Assembly: GCF_001509485.1 (NCBI RefSeq)
Contig: NZ_LLZI01000254.1
Coordinates: 1-64,000, forward strand
Direction of reading: 5' to 3'
Length of the DNA: 64,000 bases
DNA from: Streptomyces sp. NRRL F-4489
GTDB lineage: Bacteria; Actinomycetota; Actinomycetes; Streptomycetales; Streptomycetaceae
Shown here: in pieces, positions 1-8,691 of the stretch
Numbering within the stretch: position 1 is the first letter of the stretch
Layout of the letters: every line of letters begins with the position of its first letter
The notes under the pieces: model-generated
Told to the model about the DNA's origin: nothing
The model's input: only the letters and a program-made list of their open reading frames with translations
Databases searched by the model: none
Translations under genes and position numbers: made by a program

Positions 1-67
1 GGCCGGGGGGGGGAGGGGGCCCCGGGGGCCCTGGAGGTGGGGCGGTGGCCCGGTCCGCTGCGCCCCG

Positions 68-73
68 TACGCT
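68..73 (+). promoter_or_regulatory. -10 hexamer of a probable leaderless promoter (J-domain gene)
   Basis: TACGCT fits the TANNNT -10 pattern and ends six bases before the GTG start at 80, so transcription would begin at about the start codon. No Shine-Dalgarno sequence lies between them. No clear -35 box is visible. Confidence 0.45.
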
Positions 74-79
74 GACCGG

Positions 80-1078
80 GTGACGAACTCGCACGCGGAG
101 AACGCGCAGGACGGCCAGGACCGACCGGACGTACCGGGGGCACCCGGCGAGCCGGCCGCACCGCGGGCGGCGGAGGCCCGCGGGGAGGCGGCGGGCGCGG
201 GCTGGAGCGGCGGGGATGCCGACGTTCCGGATAGCGCCTCGGACGGTGGCCCGGGTGGCGTTCCGAGCAGCGGCCCGCAGGGGGCCGGTGGTGGCGGTGC
301 CGGGGACGAGGCGACGCGGCGGCTGGCGAAGGCGGTGCTGGCGGCGGAGCAGGCGCTGATCGAGTTCGAGATCGCGGTGGAGACCTTCCGGATCGAGGTG
401 GAGAACTTCTCCCGGCTGCACCACCAGCGGCTCGGCCCGATGTACGCGCGGCTGGACGAGCTGGACGCGCAGATCGCGGAGGCCGTGGCCAGGCGTACCG
501 GCGATCCCGAGGACATCCGCAAGGCGCGGGAGGCGCGCGCCTCGGTGCTGCCGATGCCGGAGGTGGAGGAGCTGTTCCACGGCTGGCTCGGGTCGGAGGG
601 GCTGTTCCCGGAGGCGCAGGCGATGCTGACGGACCAGCCGGTGCGGCCGCCGACGAAGGTGCGGCCCAGCGAGGAGGCCCGCAAGGTCTACCGCGATCTG
701 GTGCGCCGGGCGCATCCGGACCTGGCGCGGGACGACGCGGAGCGGGCCCGGCGGGACGGTTTCATCGCGCGGGTCAACGCCGCCTACGGGCGGGGGGACG
801 AGGCCGAGCTGCGGGAGCTGGTGCGGGAGTGGGAGGCCGGTCCGGTGCCCGCCGAGCGGCAGCCGTCCGAGGCGGAGGAGCTGTACGCGCGGCTGGAGTG
901 GCTGGCCGAACGGAAGGAGCTGCTGGCGTCGGTCGCGGCCGATCTGGAGGCGAGCGCCATCGGTGCGATGATCAAGATGGCGCCGGATGATCCGGACCGG
1001 CTGCTGGACGAGATCGCCGAGAAGCTGCTGGCCGATGTGCGGGAACGCGAGGAGCACCTCGCGCGGCTGGTCGGGTAG
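80..1078 (+). CDS. J-domain-containing protein
   Basis: This 332-residue protein has a low-complexity Gly/Ala/Pro-rich N-terminus (about residues 1-80), a long charged helical middle with coiled-coil character, and a J-domain-like segment around residues 200-235. The hallmark tripeptide HPD is at residues 212-214, preceded by a YRDLVRRA helix. J-domains stimulate Hsp70 ATPase activity. No Gly/Phe or zinc-finger region of canonical DnaJ is present, so it is not a housekeeping DnaJ. The C-terminus (LARLEWLAERKELL onward) is again helical. The GTG at 80 is chosen because a -10 hexamer lies at leaderless distance. A rhodanese gene follows after 10 bases. The J-domain assignment is good; the biological role is unknown. 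Confidence 0.8.
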   Translation: MTNSHAENAQDGQDRPDVPGAPGEPAAPRAAEARGEAAGAGWSGGDADVPDSASDGGPGGVPSSGPQGAGGGGAGDEATRRLAKAVLAAEQALIEFEIAVETFRIEVENFSRLHHQRLGPMYARLDELDAQIAEAVARRTGDPEDIRKAREARASVLPMPEVEELFHGWLGSEGLFPEAQAMLTDQPVRPPTKVRPSEEARKVYRDLVRRAHPDLARDDAERARRDGFIARVNAAYGRGDEAELRELVREWEAGPVPAERQPSEAEELYARLEWLAERKELLASVAADLEASAIGAMIKMAPDDPDRLLDEIAEKLLADVREREEHLARLVG

Positions 1079-1081
1079 CGT
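1076..1081 (+). promoter_or_regulatory. -10 hexamer of a probable leaderless promoter (rhodanese gene)
   Basis: TAGCGT overlaps the stop codon of the upstream gene and ends seven bases before the ATG at 1089. The rhodanese gene could therefore be transcribed as a leaderless message as well as by read-through. Confidence 0.4.
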
Positions 1082-1088
1082 CGGGGCC

Positions 1089-1433
1089 ATGCAATTCGGT
1101 TCTGTGCCCACGGTCGGTGTCGACGCTCTCGCGCCCGGGGACTTCCTGCTGGACGTACGCGAGGACGACGAGTGGGAGGCCGGCCACGCCGAGGGCGCGC
1201 TGCACATCCCGATGAGTGAATTCGTCGCGCGTTACGGGGAGTTCACCGAGGCCGCGCCCGAGGGCGGCAAGGTCTACGTGCTGTGCCGGGTCGGCGGGCG
1301 GTCGGCCCAGGTGGCGCAGTATCTGCTCCAGCGGGGCATCGACGCGGTGAACGTCGCGGGCGGTATGCAGGCGTGGGAGGCCGCCGGGCGCCCGGTGTCG
1401 GACGGCAAGGGCGGCGCGGGGACGGTCATCTAG
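1089..1433 (+). CDS. Rhodanese-like domain protein
   Basis: A 114-residue single-domain rhodanese. It contains the LLDVRE motif near residue 18 and the active-site loop CRVGGRS near residue 60, whose cysteine can carry a persulfide. The C-terminal NVAGGMQAWEAAG motif is typical of the family. Such proteins move sulfane sulfur, but the partner cannot be told from sequence. The start at 1089 (MQFGSV) is preferred over the upstream in-frame ATG at 987, because the longer form only adds the out-of-frame tail of the preceding gene and shows no rhodanese similarity there. Confidence 0.88.
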   Translation: MQFGSVPTVGVDALAPGDFLLDVREDDEWEAGHAEGALHIPMSEFVARYGEFTEAAPEGGKVYVLCRVGGRSAQVAQYLLQRGIDAVNVAGGMQAWEAAGRPVSDGKGGAGTVI

Positions 1434-1444
1434 CCGTCGCCCCC

Positions 1445-1548
1445 GGCCGCCGGGGCCCGGCCGCCGGGCCCCGGCCGCCGGGGCCCGGTGCGAACGCCAC
1501 ACTCGGCCCCGGTACGAACGGCACGTCGGCCCCCGGCGCGAACGGCAC
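1445..1548. repeat. Two adjoining short tandem-repeat blocks
   Basis: Positions 1445-1486 hold three copies of a 14-base unit (GGCCGCCGGGGCCC, the middle copy with one change). From about 1484 to 1548 there are three copies of a 24-base period built around CCCGGYRCGAACGSCAC. The block lies between the convergent rhodanese and acyl-CoA dehydrogenase genes. The first unit is self-complementary, so it may fold and act as a terminator. No convincing gene spans it. Confidence 0.7.
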
Positions 1549-1645
1549 AGCCGTCCCGGTGCGCCCCGCCGCCCGCGCCCACCCGCCCGCCTTGATCACC
1601 CCAGCCCAGCGCACCCCGCCGGCCCCCCGCGCCCCCGCGCCAACC

Positions 1646-2779
1646 TCACCCCGGCGCATGCGCCGCCAGCAGGTCGCCGAGCGCTTCCTCGTGAGCGGCG
1701 GCCGGCCCGAGGGAGAGTTCGAGGTGCTTGGCCCAGGCGTGGTAGCGGTGCAGCGCGTAGTCGGTGTCGGCGCCGAAGCCGCCGTGCAGGTGCTGGGCGG
1801 TCTGGACGATGCGGCGGACGCCTTCGGAGGCCCAGATCTTGGCGACCGCGATGTCCGCCGCGCGCGGCAGGGGGCCCGCCGCGCCGGGGGTGAGGCGCCA
1901 GGCGGCCTGCCAGAGGGTGGCTTCCATGGCGCGCAGGTCGATGTAGCGGTCGGCGGTCTGGACGGCGACGGCCTGGAAGGTGGCCAGGGGGTGGCCGAAC
2001 TGCTCGCGGGTGGCGGTGTAGCGGCTGGTCATCTCCAGGACGCGGTCGCCGAGGCCGAGGGCGAGGGCGCAGGTGCCGGTGGTCAGCAGGTCGCGGAGGG
2101 TGTCCCAGGCGGCGGGGTCGGTGAGGACCTCGGGGGCCTCGGCGGGGACGGCGTCGAGGCGTATCTCGGCGTGGCGTTCGCCGGTGGTGGAGATCTGGTC
2201 GGCGAGGGCGATGCCGGTGCGGGTCCGGGGGACGAGGGCGAGGACGGGCTGCCCGGCGGGGGTGTGGGCGGGGAGCAGGACGCGGTCCGCGGTGGCGGCC
2301 CAGGGGACGGCGGTGTGGGTGCCGTCGAGGGTCCAGCCGGTGCCGTTCCGGTGGGCGGTGACGGCGAGCGGCGCGGGGGCGTGGCCGGTGCGGCCGGCGG
2401 ACGCGGCGGTCAGCACGAGGTCGCCGGTCGCGATCCGGGGCAGGACGTCGGCGCGCAGGTCGTCGGTGGCGTGCTGCTGGAGGGTGTGCGCGGCGGCGTA
2501 GGTCTCCAGGAGGGGGACGCGGGCGAGGGCGGCGGCGGATTCCCGCAGGACGAGGCAGAGGGCGAGGGGGTCCAGGCCGGCGCCGCCGTGTTCGGGGGCG
2601 ACGGGGAGGCCCAGCAGGTCGGCCCGGGCGAGGGTGCGCCAGAGGGGGCGGTCGAAGTCGTCGGCGACGGGGCCGTGGGTGAGGGCGGGGCTGGGGACGG
2701 TGTCGGGGGCGACCGCCGCGAAGACGGTGTGTGCCGCTTCGGCGGCGGCTCGCTGTTCGTCGGTGAAGGTGAAGTCCAC
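1646..2779 (-). CDS. Acyl-CoA dehydrogenase family protein
   Basis: A 377-residue flavoprotein of usual acyl-CoA dehydrogenase length. It begins VDFTFTDEQRAAAEAAHTVF, typical of the N-terminal helical domain. Later segments include EHGGAGLDPLALCLVLRE, ATREQFGHPLATFQAVA and, near the C-terminus, QTAQHLHGGFGADTDYALHR. These match the FAD-binding middle and C-terminal helical domains. The GTG at 2779 is chosen because GGAGGA lies just upstream; a longer form from 2842 adds 21 unconserved residues. It probably oxidises a CoA thioester and feeds electrons to ETF. Its position beside paaE suggests a link with aromatic or fatty acid catabolism, but the substrate is unknown. Confidence 0.85.
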   Translation of the reverse strand: MDFTFTDEQRAAAEAAHTVFAAVAPDTVPSPALTHGPVADDFDRPLWRTLARADLLGLPVAPEHGGAGLDPLALCLVLRESAAALARVPLLETYAAAHTLQQHATDDLRADVLPRIATGDLVLTAASAGRTGHAPAPLAVTAHRNGTGWTLDGTHTAVPWAATADRVLLPAHTPAGQPVLALVPRTRTGIALADQISTTGERHAEIRLDAVPAEAPEVLTDPAAWDTLRDLLTTGTCALALGLGDRVLEMTSRYTATREQFGHPLATFQAVAVQTADRYIDLRAMEATLWQAAWRLTPGAAGPLPRAADIAVAKIWASEGVRRIVQTAQHLHGGFGADTDYALHRYHAWAKHLELSLGPAAAHEEALGDLLAAHAPG

Positions 2780-2862
2780 TGGTCCGTCCTCCCGCGCGCC
2801 GGATTCCGCCGGGCACCGTTCCGTGACGGGGCGCCGAGTCACGGTCCCCGACGGATCGTTTC

Positions 2863-2875
2863 TGACGGTTCGTCA
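2863..2875. promoter_or_regulatory. Palindrome TGACG-N3-CGTCA upstream of the acyl-CoA dehydrogenase
   Basis: TGACG, GTT, CGTCA forms a 13-base inverted repeat about 85 bases upstream of the GTG at 2779. On the minus strand it overlaps a TTGACG -35-like hexamer (2876-2871). It is a plausible operator, but no cognate regulator can be named. Confidence 0.4.
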
Positions 2876-2948
2876 AGTTAGAGCAGGCGGCGGGAATTGG
2901 GAACGGTGCGAACGGCAGCGGGCGGCCGCGAACGGTGCCGGGCCCTCC

Positions 2949-3995
2949 TCAGCGGTCGAAGTCCAGCTCGACCTTCTCCGTGGCGGGGTGGGACTGGCAG
3001 GCCAGGACGTACCCGGCGTCGACCTCGTCGGATTCCAGGGCGAAGTTGCGGTCCATGCGGATCTCGCCATCGACGAGGAAGGCGCGGCAGGTGCCGCAGA
3101 CGCCGCCCTTGCAGGCGTAGGGGGCGTCGGGGCGGTTGCGGAGCACGGCTTCCAGGAGGGATTCGCCGTCGTGGACGGGCCAGGTGCCGGAGCGGCCGTC
3201 GAGGGTGGCGGTGACCGTGCTGTGCGCGGGTGCGGGGCCTGCGGGGGCGGGGGCCGCCGCGCCGTTGGCTATGTGGAAGATCTCTTCGTGGATGCGGGCG
3301 CGGGGGACGCCGAGGGCGCGCAGGGCCCGTTCGGCGCCCTGGACGAGGCCGTGGGGGCCGCAGAGGAACCAGCCGTCGACGGCGGCGGTGGGCAGCAGCG
3401 CGGGTACGAGGGTGCGCAGGCGGTTCTCGTCGAGGCGGCCGGAGGGCAGGCCGGTCTGCCGTTCCTCGCGGGAGAGGACGGTGACGAGCTGGAAGCGCTG
3501 CGGGTAGCGGTCCTTGAGGTCGGCGACCTCCTCCAGGAACATCGTGGAGGCGGTGGTGCGGTCGCTGCGGATGAGGCAGAACTGGGCGTCCGGTTCCTCG
3601 GCGAGGAGGGTGGCGGCGATGGAGAGTACGGGGGTGATGCCGCTGCCGCCGACGATGGCCGCGAAGTGGCCGGGGCGCGGGGTGAGGGTGAAGCGGCCGG
3701 CGGGGGCCATGACGTCGACGGTGTCGCCGGGGGCGAGTTCCTTGAGGGCGTACGGGGAGAACGCGCCGTGCTCGACGAGGCGGATGCCGACGCGGAGGAC
3801 GGGGTCGCCGGTGGCGGGGGTGCAGACGGAGTAGGTGCGGCGGATCTCCTGGCCGTCGATCGTCGCGCGGAGGGTGATGTGCTGCCCGGGGGTGTGGCGG
3901 AAGGCCGTGCGGAGTGCGGGCGGGACGGTGAAGGTGACGGCCACCGCGTCGTCCGTGAGCCGCTCGATCTCCTTCACCCGGAGCGGGTGGAACAT
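2949..3995 (-). CDS. paaE: 1,2-phenylacetyl-CoA epoxidase subunit PaaE (reductase)
   Basis: A 348-residue reductase that passes electrons from NAD(P)H to the PaaA di-iron centre. Domains run in order: FAD-binding (RRTYSVCTPA near residue 55), NAD-binding (VGGSGITPVLSIAATLL near 117, FLCGPHGLVQGAERAL near 215), then a C-terminal plant-type 2Fe-2S domain with ACKGGVCGTC and the fourth cysteine in LACQSH. It is the last gene of the paaABCDE operon. Its ATG shares one base with the paaD stop codon (TGATG), and AAGGAG lies just upstream. A GTG one codon earlier is possible but sits too close to the ribosome site. Confidence 0.95.
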   Translation of the reverse strand: MFHPLRVKEIERLTDDAVAVTFTVPPALRTAFRHTPGQHITLRATIDGQEIRRTYSVCTPATGDPVLRVGIRLVEHGAFSPYALKELAPGDTVDVMAPAGRFTLTPRPGHFAAIVGGSGITPVLSIAATLLAEEPDAQFCLIRSDRTTASTMFLEEVADLKDRYPQRFQLVTVLSREERQTGLPSGRLDENRLRTLVPALLPTAAVDGWFLCGPHGLVQGAERALRALGVPRARIHEEIFHIANGAAAPAPAGPAPAHSTVTATLDGRSGTWPVHDGESLLEAVLRNRPDAPYACKGGVCGTCRAFLVDGEIRMDRNFALESDEVDAGYVLACQSHPATEKVELDFDR

Positions 3996-4489
3996 CACAA
4001 CTCCTTGAAGTGGTCGAAGGGTTCGCGGCAGGTCTCGCAGCGGCGCAGGGCCTTGCAGGCGGTGGAGGAGAAGCGGCTGAGCAGGGTGGTGTCGGTGGAT
4101 CCGCAGTGCGGGCAGCGGAGGGTGAGGTCGACGGGGACCGGTCCGGTGCCGGTGGTGGGGCGGGGCGGGGCGATGCCGAACGCGGCGAGCTTGCGGCGGC
4201 CCTCGTCGGTGATGGCGTCCGTGGTCCAGGGCGGGCTGAGGACGGTGCGGACCTCGACGCGGGGGATGCCGTGGCCGGTCAGGGCGCGCCGTATGTCGGC
4301 GGCCATCGCGTCGAGGGCGGGGCAGCCGGTGTAGGTGGGGGTGAGGGTGACCTCGACGCGGTCGGGGCCGGTGAGGCGTACGTCGCGGAGGACGCCGAGC
4401 TCGGCGAGGGTGAGGACGGGCAGCTCGGGGTCGGGGACGGCGCCGGCCAGTTCCCGGAGTTCGGCTTCGAGGGCGGTGTCGGTCACCAT
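3995..4489 (-). CDS. paaD: 1,2-phenylacetyl-CoA epoxidase subunit PaaD
   Basis: A 164-residue protein with a DUF59/MIP18-type domain (PDPELPVLTLAELGVLRDV, then TPTYTGCPALDAMA) followed by a C-terminal zinc-ribbon-like region, CPHCG near residue 127 and CETC near residue 151. PaaD is needed for epoxidase activity in vivo, probably through metal-cluster maturation. The ATG at 4489 overlaps the end of paaC by seven bases, so translation is likely coupled. Confidence 0.93.
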   Translation of the reverse strand: MVTDTALEAELRELAGAVPDPELPVLTLAELGVLRDVRLTGPDRVEVTLTPTYTGCPALDAMAADIRRALTGHGIPRVEVRTVLSPPWTTDAITDEGRRKLAAFGIAPPRPTTGTGPVPVDLTLRCPHCGSTDTTLLSRFSSTACKALRRCETCREPFDHFKEL

Positions 4490-5202
4490 GTCGCCCCCGG
4501 GTGGCTGCGGTGGAGGTGCTGCATTTCGGCGAGGAGCCGGCCGAAGGGCTCGGTGTGGATTCCCTGCCGTCCGCCGCCGGCGGTCCAGCCGCTGCGCTGA
4601 GGGCCTTCGGGGAGGGTGAGGGTGGCCCGTTCCAGGGTGGCGGTGATGCGGGTGGCCCAGGTGGCGCGAAGGTCCTGCCAGGGGACGGTGTCCAGTCCTT
4701 CGACGGGGTCGAAGAGTTCGCCGGTGAAGCGCCAGAGGGCGTCCAGGGCGCGCTGCATGCGGGTGCGGCTCTCGTCGGTGCCGTCGCCGAGGCGGACGGT
4801 CCACTGCTCGGCGTGGTCGCGGTGGTACGCGGTTTCTTTGACGGCTTTGGCGGCGAGGGGGGCGAGCTCGGTGTCCCCGGTGGCGAGGTGGGTGTGGAGG
4901 AGTTCTTGGTAGGTGGAGAAGTACAGCTGGCGGGCGATGGTGTGGGCGAAGTCGCCGTTGGGCTGCTCGACGAGCTGGACGTTGCGGAACTGCCGTTCCT
5001 CGCGGAGGTAGGCGAGGTCGTCCTCGTCGCCGGCGAGGGAGAGCAGGACCCGGGCCTGGCCGAGGAGGTCGAGGGCGATGTTGGCGAGGGCGACCTCTTC
5101 CTCCAGGACGGGGGCGTTGCCGGCCCATTCGCCGAGGCGGTGGGAGAGGATCAGCGCGTCGTCGCCGAGGGGGAGGGCGGGGGTGGCGGTGCGCGGCGTC
5201 AC
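4483..5202 (-). CDS. paaC: 1,2-phenylacetyl-CoA epoxidase subunit PaaC
   Basis: A 239-residue ferritin-fold subunit, related to PaaA but structural. Typical stretches are LILSHRLGEWAGNAPVLEEE, ALDLLGQARVLLSLAGDEDDLAYLREERQFRN and VKETAYHRDHAEQWTVRLGDGT. In the epoxidase, PaaA and PaaC form the catalytic core. The start is GTG at 5202, overlapping the paaB stop as GTGA. Confidence 0.94.
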   Translation of the reverse strand: MTPRTATPALPLGDDALILSHRLGEWAGNAPVLEEEVALANIALDLLGQARVLLSLAGDEDDLAYLREERQFRNVQLVEQPNGDFAHTIARQLYFSTYQELLHTHLATGDTELAPLAAKAVKETAYHRDHAEQWTVRLGDGTDESRTRMQRALDALWRFTGELFDPVEGLDTVPWQDLRATWATRITATLERATLTLPEGPQRSGWTAGGGRQGIHTEPFGRLLAEMQHLHRSHPGATW

Positions 5203-5528
5203 AGGTGCTGCACCCCCTCGGGGATGTCGTAGAAGGTGGGGTGGCGGTAGGGCTTGTCGCCGGCCGGTGCGAAGAAGGGGTCCTTCTCGTCGGGGGAGGA
5301 GGCGGTGATCTGGTCGGAGGGGACGACCCAGAGGGAGACGCCTTCGGAGCGGCGGGTGTAGAGGTCGCGGGCGTTGCGCAGCGCGAGCTGGGCGTCGGGG
5401 GCGTGCAGGCTGCCGGCGTGGGTGTGGGAGAGGCCGCGGCGGCTGCGGACGAAGACTTCCCACAGGGGCCAGTCGGCCGGGCCGGCGGGTGCGGCGCCGG
5501 TGGGCTCGGTGGGGTGCGCGGTGGTCAT
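5199..5528 (-). CDS. paaB: 1,2-phenylacetyl-CoA epoxidase subunit PaaB
   Basis: A 109-residue small subunit bridging PaaAC heterodimers. Characteristic sequence is [24 protein letters not shown], then [20 protein letters not shown] and a C-terminal [14 protein letters not shown]. The ATG at 5528 overlaps the paaA stop as ATGA. Length is near the family norm. Confidence 0.95.
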   Translation of the reverse strand: MTTAHPTEPTGAAPAGPADWPLWEVFVRSRRGLSHTHAGSLHAPDAQLALRNARDLYTRRSEGVSLWVVPSDQITASSPDEKDPFFAPAGDKPYRHPTFYDIPEGVQHL

Positions 5529-6511
5529 CGGGCCGCCTCCTGCTGGTGGGTGCCGGTGCGGGGTGTGCGGGCGGCGTGCTTGGCGGCGTGGGCGGCGGCC
5601 GCTTCGCGGACCCAGGCGCCGTCCTCGTGGGCGCGGCGGCGGCGGCCGATGCGTTCGTCGTTGCAGGGACCGTTGCCCTTGAGGACTTCGTGGAATTCGG
5701 TCCAGTCGATGGGGCCGAAGTCCCAGTGGCCGCGGTCGTCGTTCCACCGCAGGGCGGGGTCGGGGAGGGTGAGGCCGAGGGCTTCGGCCTGGGGGACGCA
5801 GATGTCGACGAAGCGCTGGCGGAGTTCGTCGTTGGAGTGGCGCTTGATCTTCCAGGCCATGGACTGGGCGGAGTGCGCGGACTCGTCGTCGGGCGGTCCG
5901 AACATCATCAGGGAGGGCCACCACCAGCGGTTGACGGCGTCCTGGGCCATGGCGTGCTGGGCTTCGGTGCCGCGGCTGAGGGTGAGGAGGAGTTCGTAGC
6001 CCTGGCGCTGGTGGAAGGACTCCTCCTTGCAGACGCGGACCATGGCGCGGGCGTAGGGGCCGTAGGAGCAGCGGCACAGGGGGACTTGGTTGGTGATCGC
6101 GGCGCCGTCCACGAGCCAGCCGATGGCGCCGACGTCGGCCCAGGTGAGGGTGGGGTAGTTGAAGATCGAGGAGTATTTCTGGCGGCCGGTGTGGAGCTTG
6201 TCGAGGAGTTCGTCGCGGCCGGTGCCGAGGGTTTCGGCGGCGCTGTAGAGGTAGAGGCCGTGGCCGGCCTCGTCCTGGACCTTGGCCATGAGGATCGCTT
6301 TGCGGCGCAGGGACGGTGCGCGGGTGATCCAGTTGGCTTCCGGCTGCATGCCGATGATCTCGGAGTGGGCGTGCTGGGCGATCTGGCGGACCAGTGAGGC
6401 GCGGTAGTCGTCCGGCATCCAGTCGCGTGGTTCGATCCGCTCGTCCGCGGCGATGGTGGCGTCGAACAGGGCTTGCCGTTGGCCCGTGTCCTCCGGCGCG
6501 ATCGTCGTCAT
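5525..6511 (-). CDS. paaA: 1,2-phenylacetyl-CoA epoxidase catalytic subunit PaaA
   Basis: A 328-residue di-iron oxygenase that epoxidises the ring of phenylacetyl-CoA using O2 and electrons from PaaE. Probable iron ligands are visible: E51 (HSEIIG), the EAGH motif (E81, H84) and the ESFH motif (E164, H167). The ATG at 6511 (MTTIAPED) is preceded by GGAGGAGGG at good spacing; a longer frame from 6580 would run through the operator. It is the first gene of paaABCDE. A TetR-type palindrome lies 24 bases upstream of the start, so expression is probably repressed in the absence of phenylacetyl-CoA. Confidence 0.96.
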   Translation of the reverse strand: MTTIAPEDTGQRQALFDATIAADERIEPRDWMPDDYRASLVRQIAQHAHSEIIGMQPEANWITRAPSLRRKAILMAKVQDEAGHGLYLYSAAETLGTGRDELLDKLHTGRQKYSSIFNYPTLTWADVGAIGWLVDGAAITNQVPLCRCSYGPYARAMVRVCKEESFHQRQGYELLLTLSRGTEAQHAMAQDAVNRWWWPSLMMFGPPDDESAHSAQSMAWKIKRHSNDELRQRFVDICVPQAEALGLTLPDPALRWNDDRGHWDFGPIDWTEFHEVLKGNGPCNDERIGRRRRAHEDGAWVREAAAAHAAKHAARTPRTGTHQQEAAR

Positions 6512-6534
6512 GTGGTGCCCCCTCCTCCCGACCG

Positions 6535-6548
6535 ACCGATCGTTCGGT
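6535..6548. promoter_or_regulatory. TetR/PaaR-type operator at paaA
   Basis: The 14-base sequence ACCGATCGTTCGGT fits ACCGNNCGNNCGGT. The same pattern recurs at 11153-11166 and, with one change, at 14033-14046. A TetR-family gene lies at 12746. PaaR proteins of actinobacteria are known to bind palindromes of this form; assignment to this regulator is inference. Confidence 0.65.
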
Positions 6549-6581
6549 TCAATGGTGAGTGGCCGGACCGCGGGTGTCAAG

Positions 6582-6592
6582 CCTGTGGATAA
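6582..6592 (-). promoter_or_regulatory. TTNTCCACAGG motif upstream of paaA, next to TTGACA
   Basis: Read on the minus strand, TTATCCACAGG is followed after one C by TTGACA, a consensus -35 hexamer for paaA. The first nine bases equal the consensus DnaA box (TTATCCACA). The motif recurs in the same arrangement at the paaN and bkdA promoters. It may be an activator or DnaA site. Confidence 0.5.
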
Positions 6593-6643
6593 CCGGCGGA
6601 AGGTGTGCGGGGAGCGGCACCCTAGGTACCGTTCCGGGGCGGA

Positions 6644-7348
6644 ATGGTCCGCACGAGGACTCGAAACGGGGCGGGAATGCAGTCATACGGGGACGAATCG
6701 CGGCCACTGTCCGCGCTGTCGCTGCCCTCGCGCATCGTCATAGGAACGGCGGCCGGCGGTATCGCGGTGGCCGTCCTGATCCATCTCGCGATGGTGTTCC
6801 TGCACGTCGCGCCGTCGAACACGGTCAGCAGGCAGCAGTCCGCGCTGATCAGCGACTACATCTACCCGGAGTACGAGCAGAACTGGAAGCTGTTCGCACC
6901 CAACCCGCTCCAGCAGAACATCGCCGTCCAGGTCCGCGCCCGCCTGACCGAGGGCGACGGCACGTCCCGGACCACCGGCTGGACCGACCTGACCGCCCGC
7001 GACGGCCGGGCCGTCCGCCACAACCCGCTGCCCAGCCACACCCAGCAGAACGAGCTCCGCCGCGGCTGGGAGCTGCTCTCCGGCACGCTGGACGCCAAGA
7101 ACCGCACGACCGGCGAGCGCGGCGGGATGTTCGCGCGCTACTTCCGCCGGATCGTGATGCTCCGGATGTCCGGGGAGTGGACCCGCGGCGGCGCCCGGGT
7201 CGAGGAGATCCAGCTCCGCTCGCGGACGACTCCGGTGGTGCCGCCGCCGTGGTCCGCCGAGAAGGTCAGCGACAAGCCCGCCTACCGCGTCCTGCCCTGG
7301 TGGCCGATCACCGCGGGCGACCTCCCCGAGGGAGCGACGAACCAGTGA
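6644..7348 (+). CDS. DUF5819 family membrane-anchored protein
   Basis: A 234-residue protein with one N-terminal membrane helix (about residues 28-54, [20 protein letters not shown]) followed by an extracytoplasmic domain beginning [21 protein letters not shown]. The motif [12 protein letters not shown] is typical of DUF5819. Function is not known. Its stop codon overlaps the start of an HTTM-domain protein (GTGA), and the two families are commonly paired in Streptomyces, so they probably act together at the membrane. A second possible start is ATG at 6677 (MQSYGD), which would shorten the cytoplasmic tail. Confidence 0.82.
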   Translation: MVRTRTRNGAGMQSYGDESRPLSALSLPSRIVIGTAAGGIAVAVLIHLAMVFLHVAPSNTVSRQQSALISDYIYPEYEQNWKLFAPNPLQQNIAVQVRARLTEGDGTSRTTGWTDLTARDGRAVRHNPLPSHTQQNELRRGWELLSGTLDAKNRTTGERGGMFARYFRRIVMLRMSGEWTRGGARVEEIQLRSRTTPVVPPPWSAEKVSDKPAYRVLPWWPITAGDLPEGATNQ

Positions 7349-8691
7349 CGTCACCGATGCCGCAGCAGCCGCCCGCCGCCCCTCGGGACACCGGCGCCCC
7401 CGCCGCCCCCGGGGAGCCCTCGGCCTACCAGGAGACCCGCATGGAACGCGTCATCGGGCGCGGCTTCGCCCGGGTCACCGCGCGGGCCCTGGCCCCGTAC
7501 CAGACCGCGGTCATACGGATCGGCTTCGCCGGCACCTGGCTGCTGTTCCTGCTCCGCGAATGGCCGCACCGCCAGGAGCTCTACGGGCCCGCCGGCCCCT
7601 TCGACTTCACCATGGTCCGCCAGCTGCTCACCGGCAACCACGGCTTCTCGGTGCTGCTGTGGTCCGGCAGCGGCGGATGGTTCCAGCTGGTCTACGTCCT
7701 CGCCATCGCCGCCGCCGCGCTGCTGATGCTCGGCTGGCGCACCCGCACCATGTCGGTGCTGTTCATGGTGGGCGTGATCTCGCTCCAGAACCGCAGCGTC
7801 TTCCTCGGGGACGGCGGCGACAACGTCCTCCACCTGATGTCGATGTACCTCGTCCTGACCCGGTGCGGGCAGGTGTGGTCGCTGGACGCCCGCCGGGCCC
7901 GCCGGGCGGCCGCCGCCGGCATCCCGCAGAGCGGCCCGGACAGCCCCCGCGACCTGCCCGGCATCGTGCTGTGGGCGGTGCTCGGCCTCGCCCTCGCCGC
8001 GGCCCAGCTGGCCGGCGCCCCCGGGCTGACGTGGTTCGGCCACGGCCCGTTCCCGCACTTCGGCTGGAGCCTGGCCCTGTGGGGGCTGTGGGCGGCCCAC
8101 GGCCTGTGGTGGGCGGTGCGCCGCTTCGCCCCCGGGGAGCCCCGGACGGTCCTGGACACCCTCGCCGTCCTCGCCCACAACGCCGGCCTGCTGGTGATCA
8201 TGGTCGAGGTGTGCCTCGTCTACGCCACCGCCGGCTGGTACAAGATCCAGGGCACCCGCTGGCAGGACGGCACCGCCGTCTACTACCCGCTGCGCCTGGA
8301 CTACTTCTCGCCCTGGCCGGACCTCTCCCACCTGCTCGGCGGCAACGGCCTGATCGTCATGCTGATCACCTACGGCACGGTGATCGTGCAGGTCGCCTTC
8401 CCGTTCACCGTCTTCAACCGGCGGCTGAAGAACGTCCTGCTGGCCGCGATGGTCTGCGAGCACCTCTCGATCGCGTTCCTGCTGGGCCTGCCGTTCTTCT
8501 CCCTGGCGATGATCACCGCGGACCTCGTCTTCCTGCCGACCGGCTTCCTGACGTGGTGCGAACGGCGCGGCTCCGCCCTGCGCCGCCGCCTCTTCCCGCC
8601 CCGCGCCGCCGCCCCGGACCGGGCGCCCGCCGGCCCCGCGCCGGAGGCCGCCGCCCGCTCCGCCGGCGAGGGCCCTACGCTCGTGGGGTGA
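7345..8691 (+). CDS. HTTM domain-containing membrane protein
   Basis: A 448-residue multi-pass membrane protein with an HTTM-type domain, related to vitamin K-dependent gamma-carboxylase membrane regions. Hydrophobic helices include TAVIRIGFAGTWLLFLL, LVYVLAIAAAALLMLGW, IVLWAVLGLALAAAQLAGA and LLVIMVEVCLVYATAGWYK. The family segment GDGGDNVLHLMSMYL is present near residue 155. The tail is Pro/Ala-rich. The substrate is unknown and a carboxylase activity should not be assumed. GTG at 7345 overlaps the preceding stop; ATG at 7357 is an alternative. Confidence 0.85.
   Translation: MTSPMPQQPPAAPRDTGAPAAPGEPSAYQETRMERVIGRGFARVTARALAPYQTAVIRIGFAGTWLLFLLREWPHRQELYGPAGPFDFTMVRQLLTGNHGFSVLLWSGSGGWFQLVYVLAIAAAALLMLGWRTRTMSVLFMVGVISLQNRSVFLGDGGDNVLHLMSMYLVLTRCGQVWSLDARRARRAAAAGIPQSGPDSPRDLPGIVLWAVLGLALAAAQLAGAPGLTWFGHGPFPHFGWSLALWGLWAAHGLWWAVRRFAPGEPRTVLDTLAVLAHNAGLLVIMVEVCLVYATAGWYKIQGTRWQDGTAVYYPLRLDYFSPWPDLSHLLGGNGLIVMLITYGTVIVQVAFPFTVFNRRLKNVLLAAMVCEHLSIAFLLGLPFFSLAMITADLVFLPTGFLTWCERRGSALRRRLFPPRAAAPDRAPAGPAPEAAARSAGEGPTLVG
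8676..8681 (+). promoter_or_regulatory. -10 hexamer inside the HTTM gene, at leaderless distance from the TrmH gene
   Basis: TACGCT ends six bases before the GTG at 8688. The SpoU-type gene may therefore have its own leaderless promoter in addition to co-transcription. Confidence 0.4.

Noticed and set aside
1426..1659. 77-codon minus-strand frame with VPFAPGA-type repeats
   Set aside because: It is produced by the tandem repeats, has no ribosome site and overlaps the end of the acyl-CoA dehydrogenase gene.
7345..8691. HTTM protein as a vitamin K-dependent gamma-carboxylase
   Set aside because: Only the membrane domain resemblance is visible; the catalytic residues cannot be confirmed.
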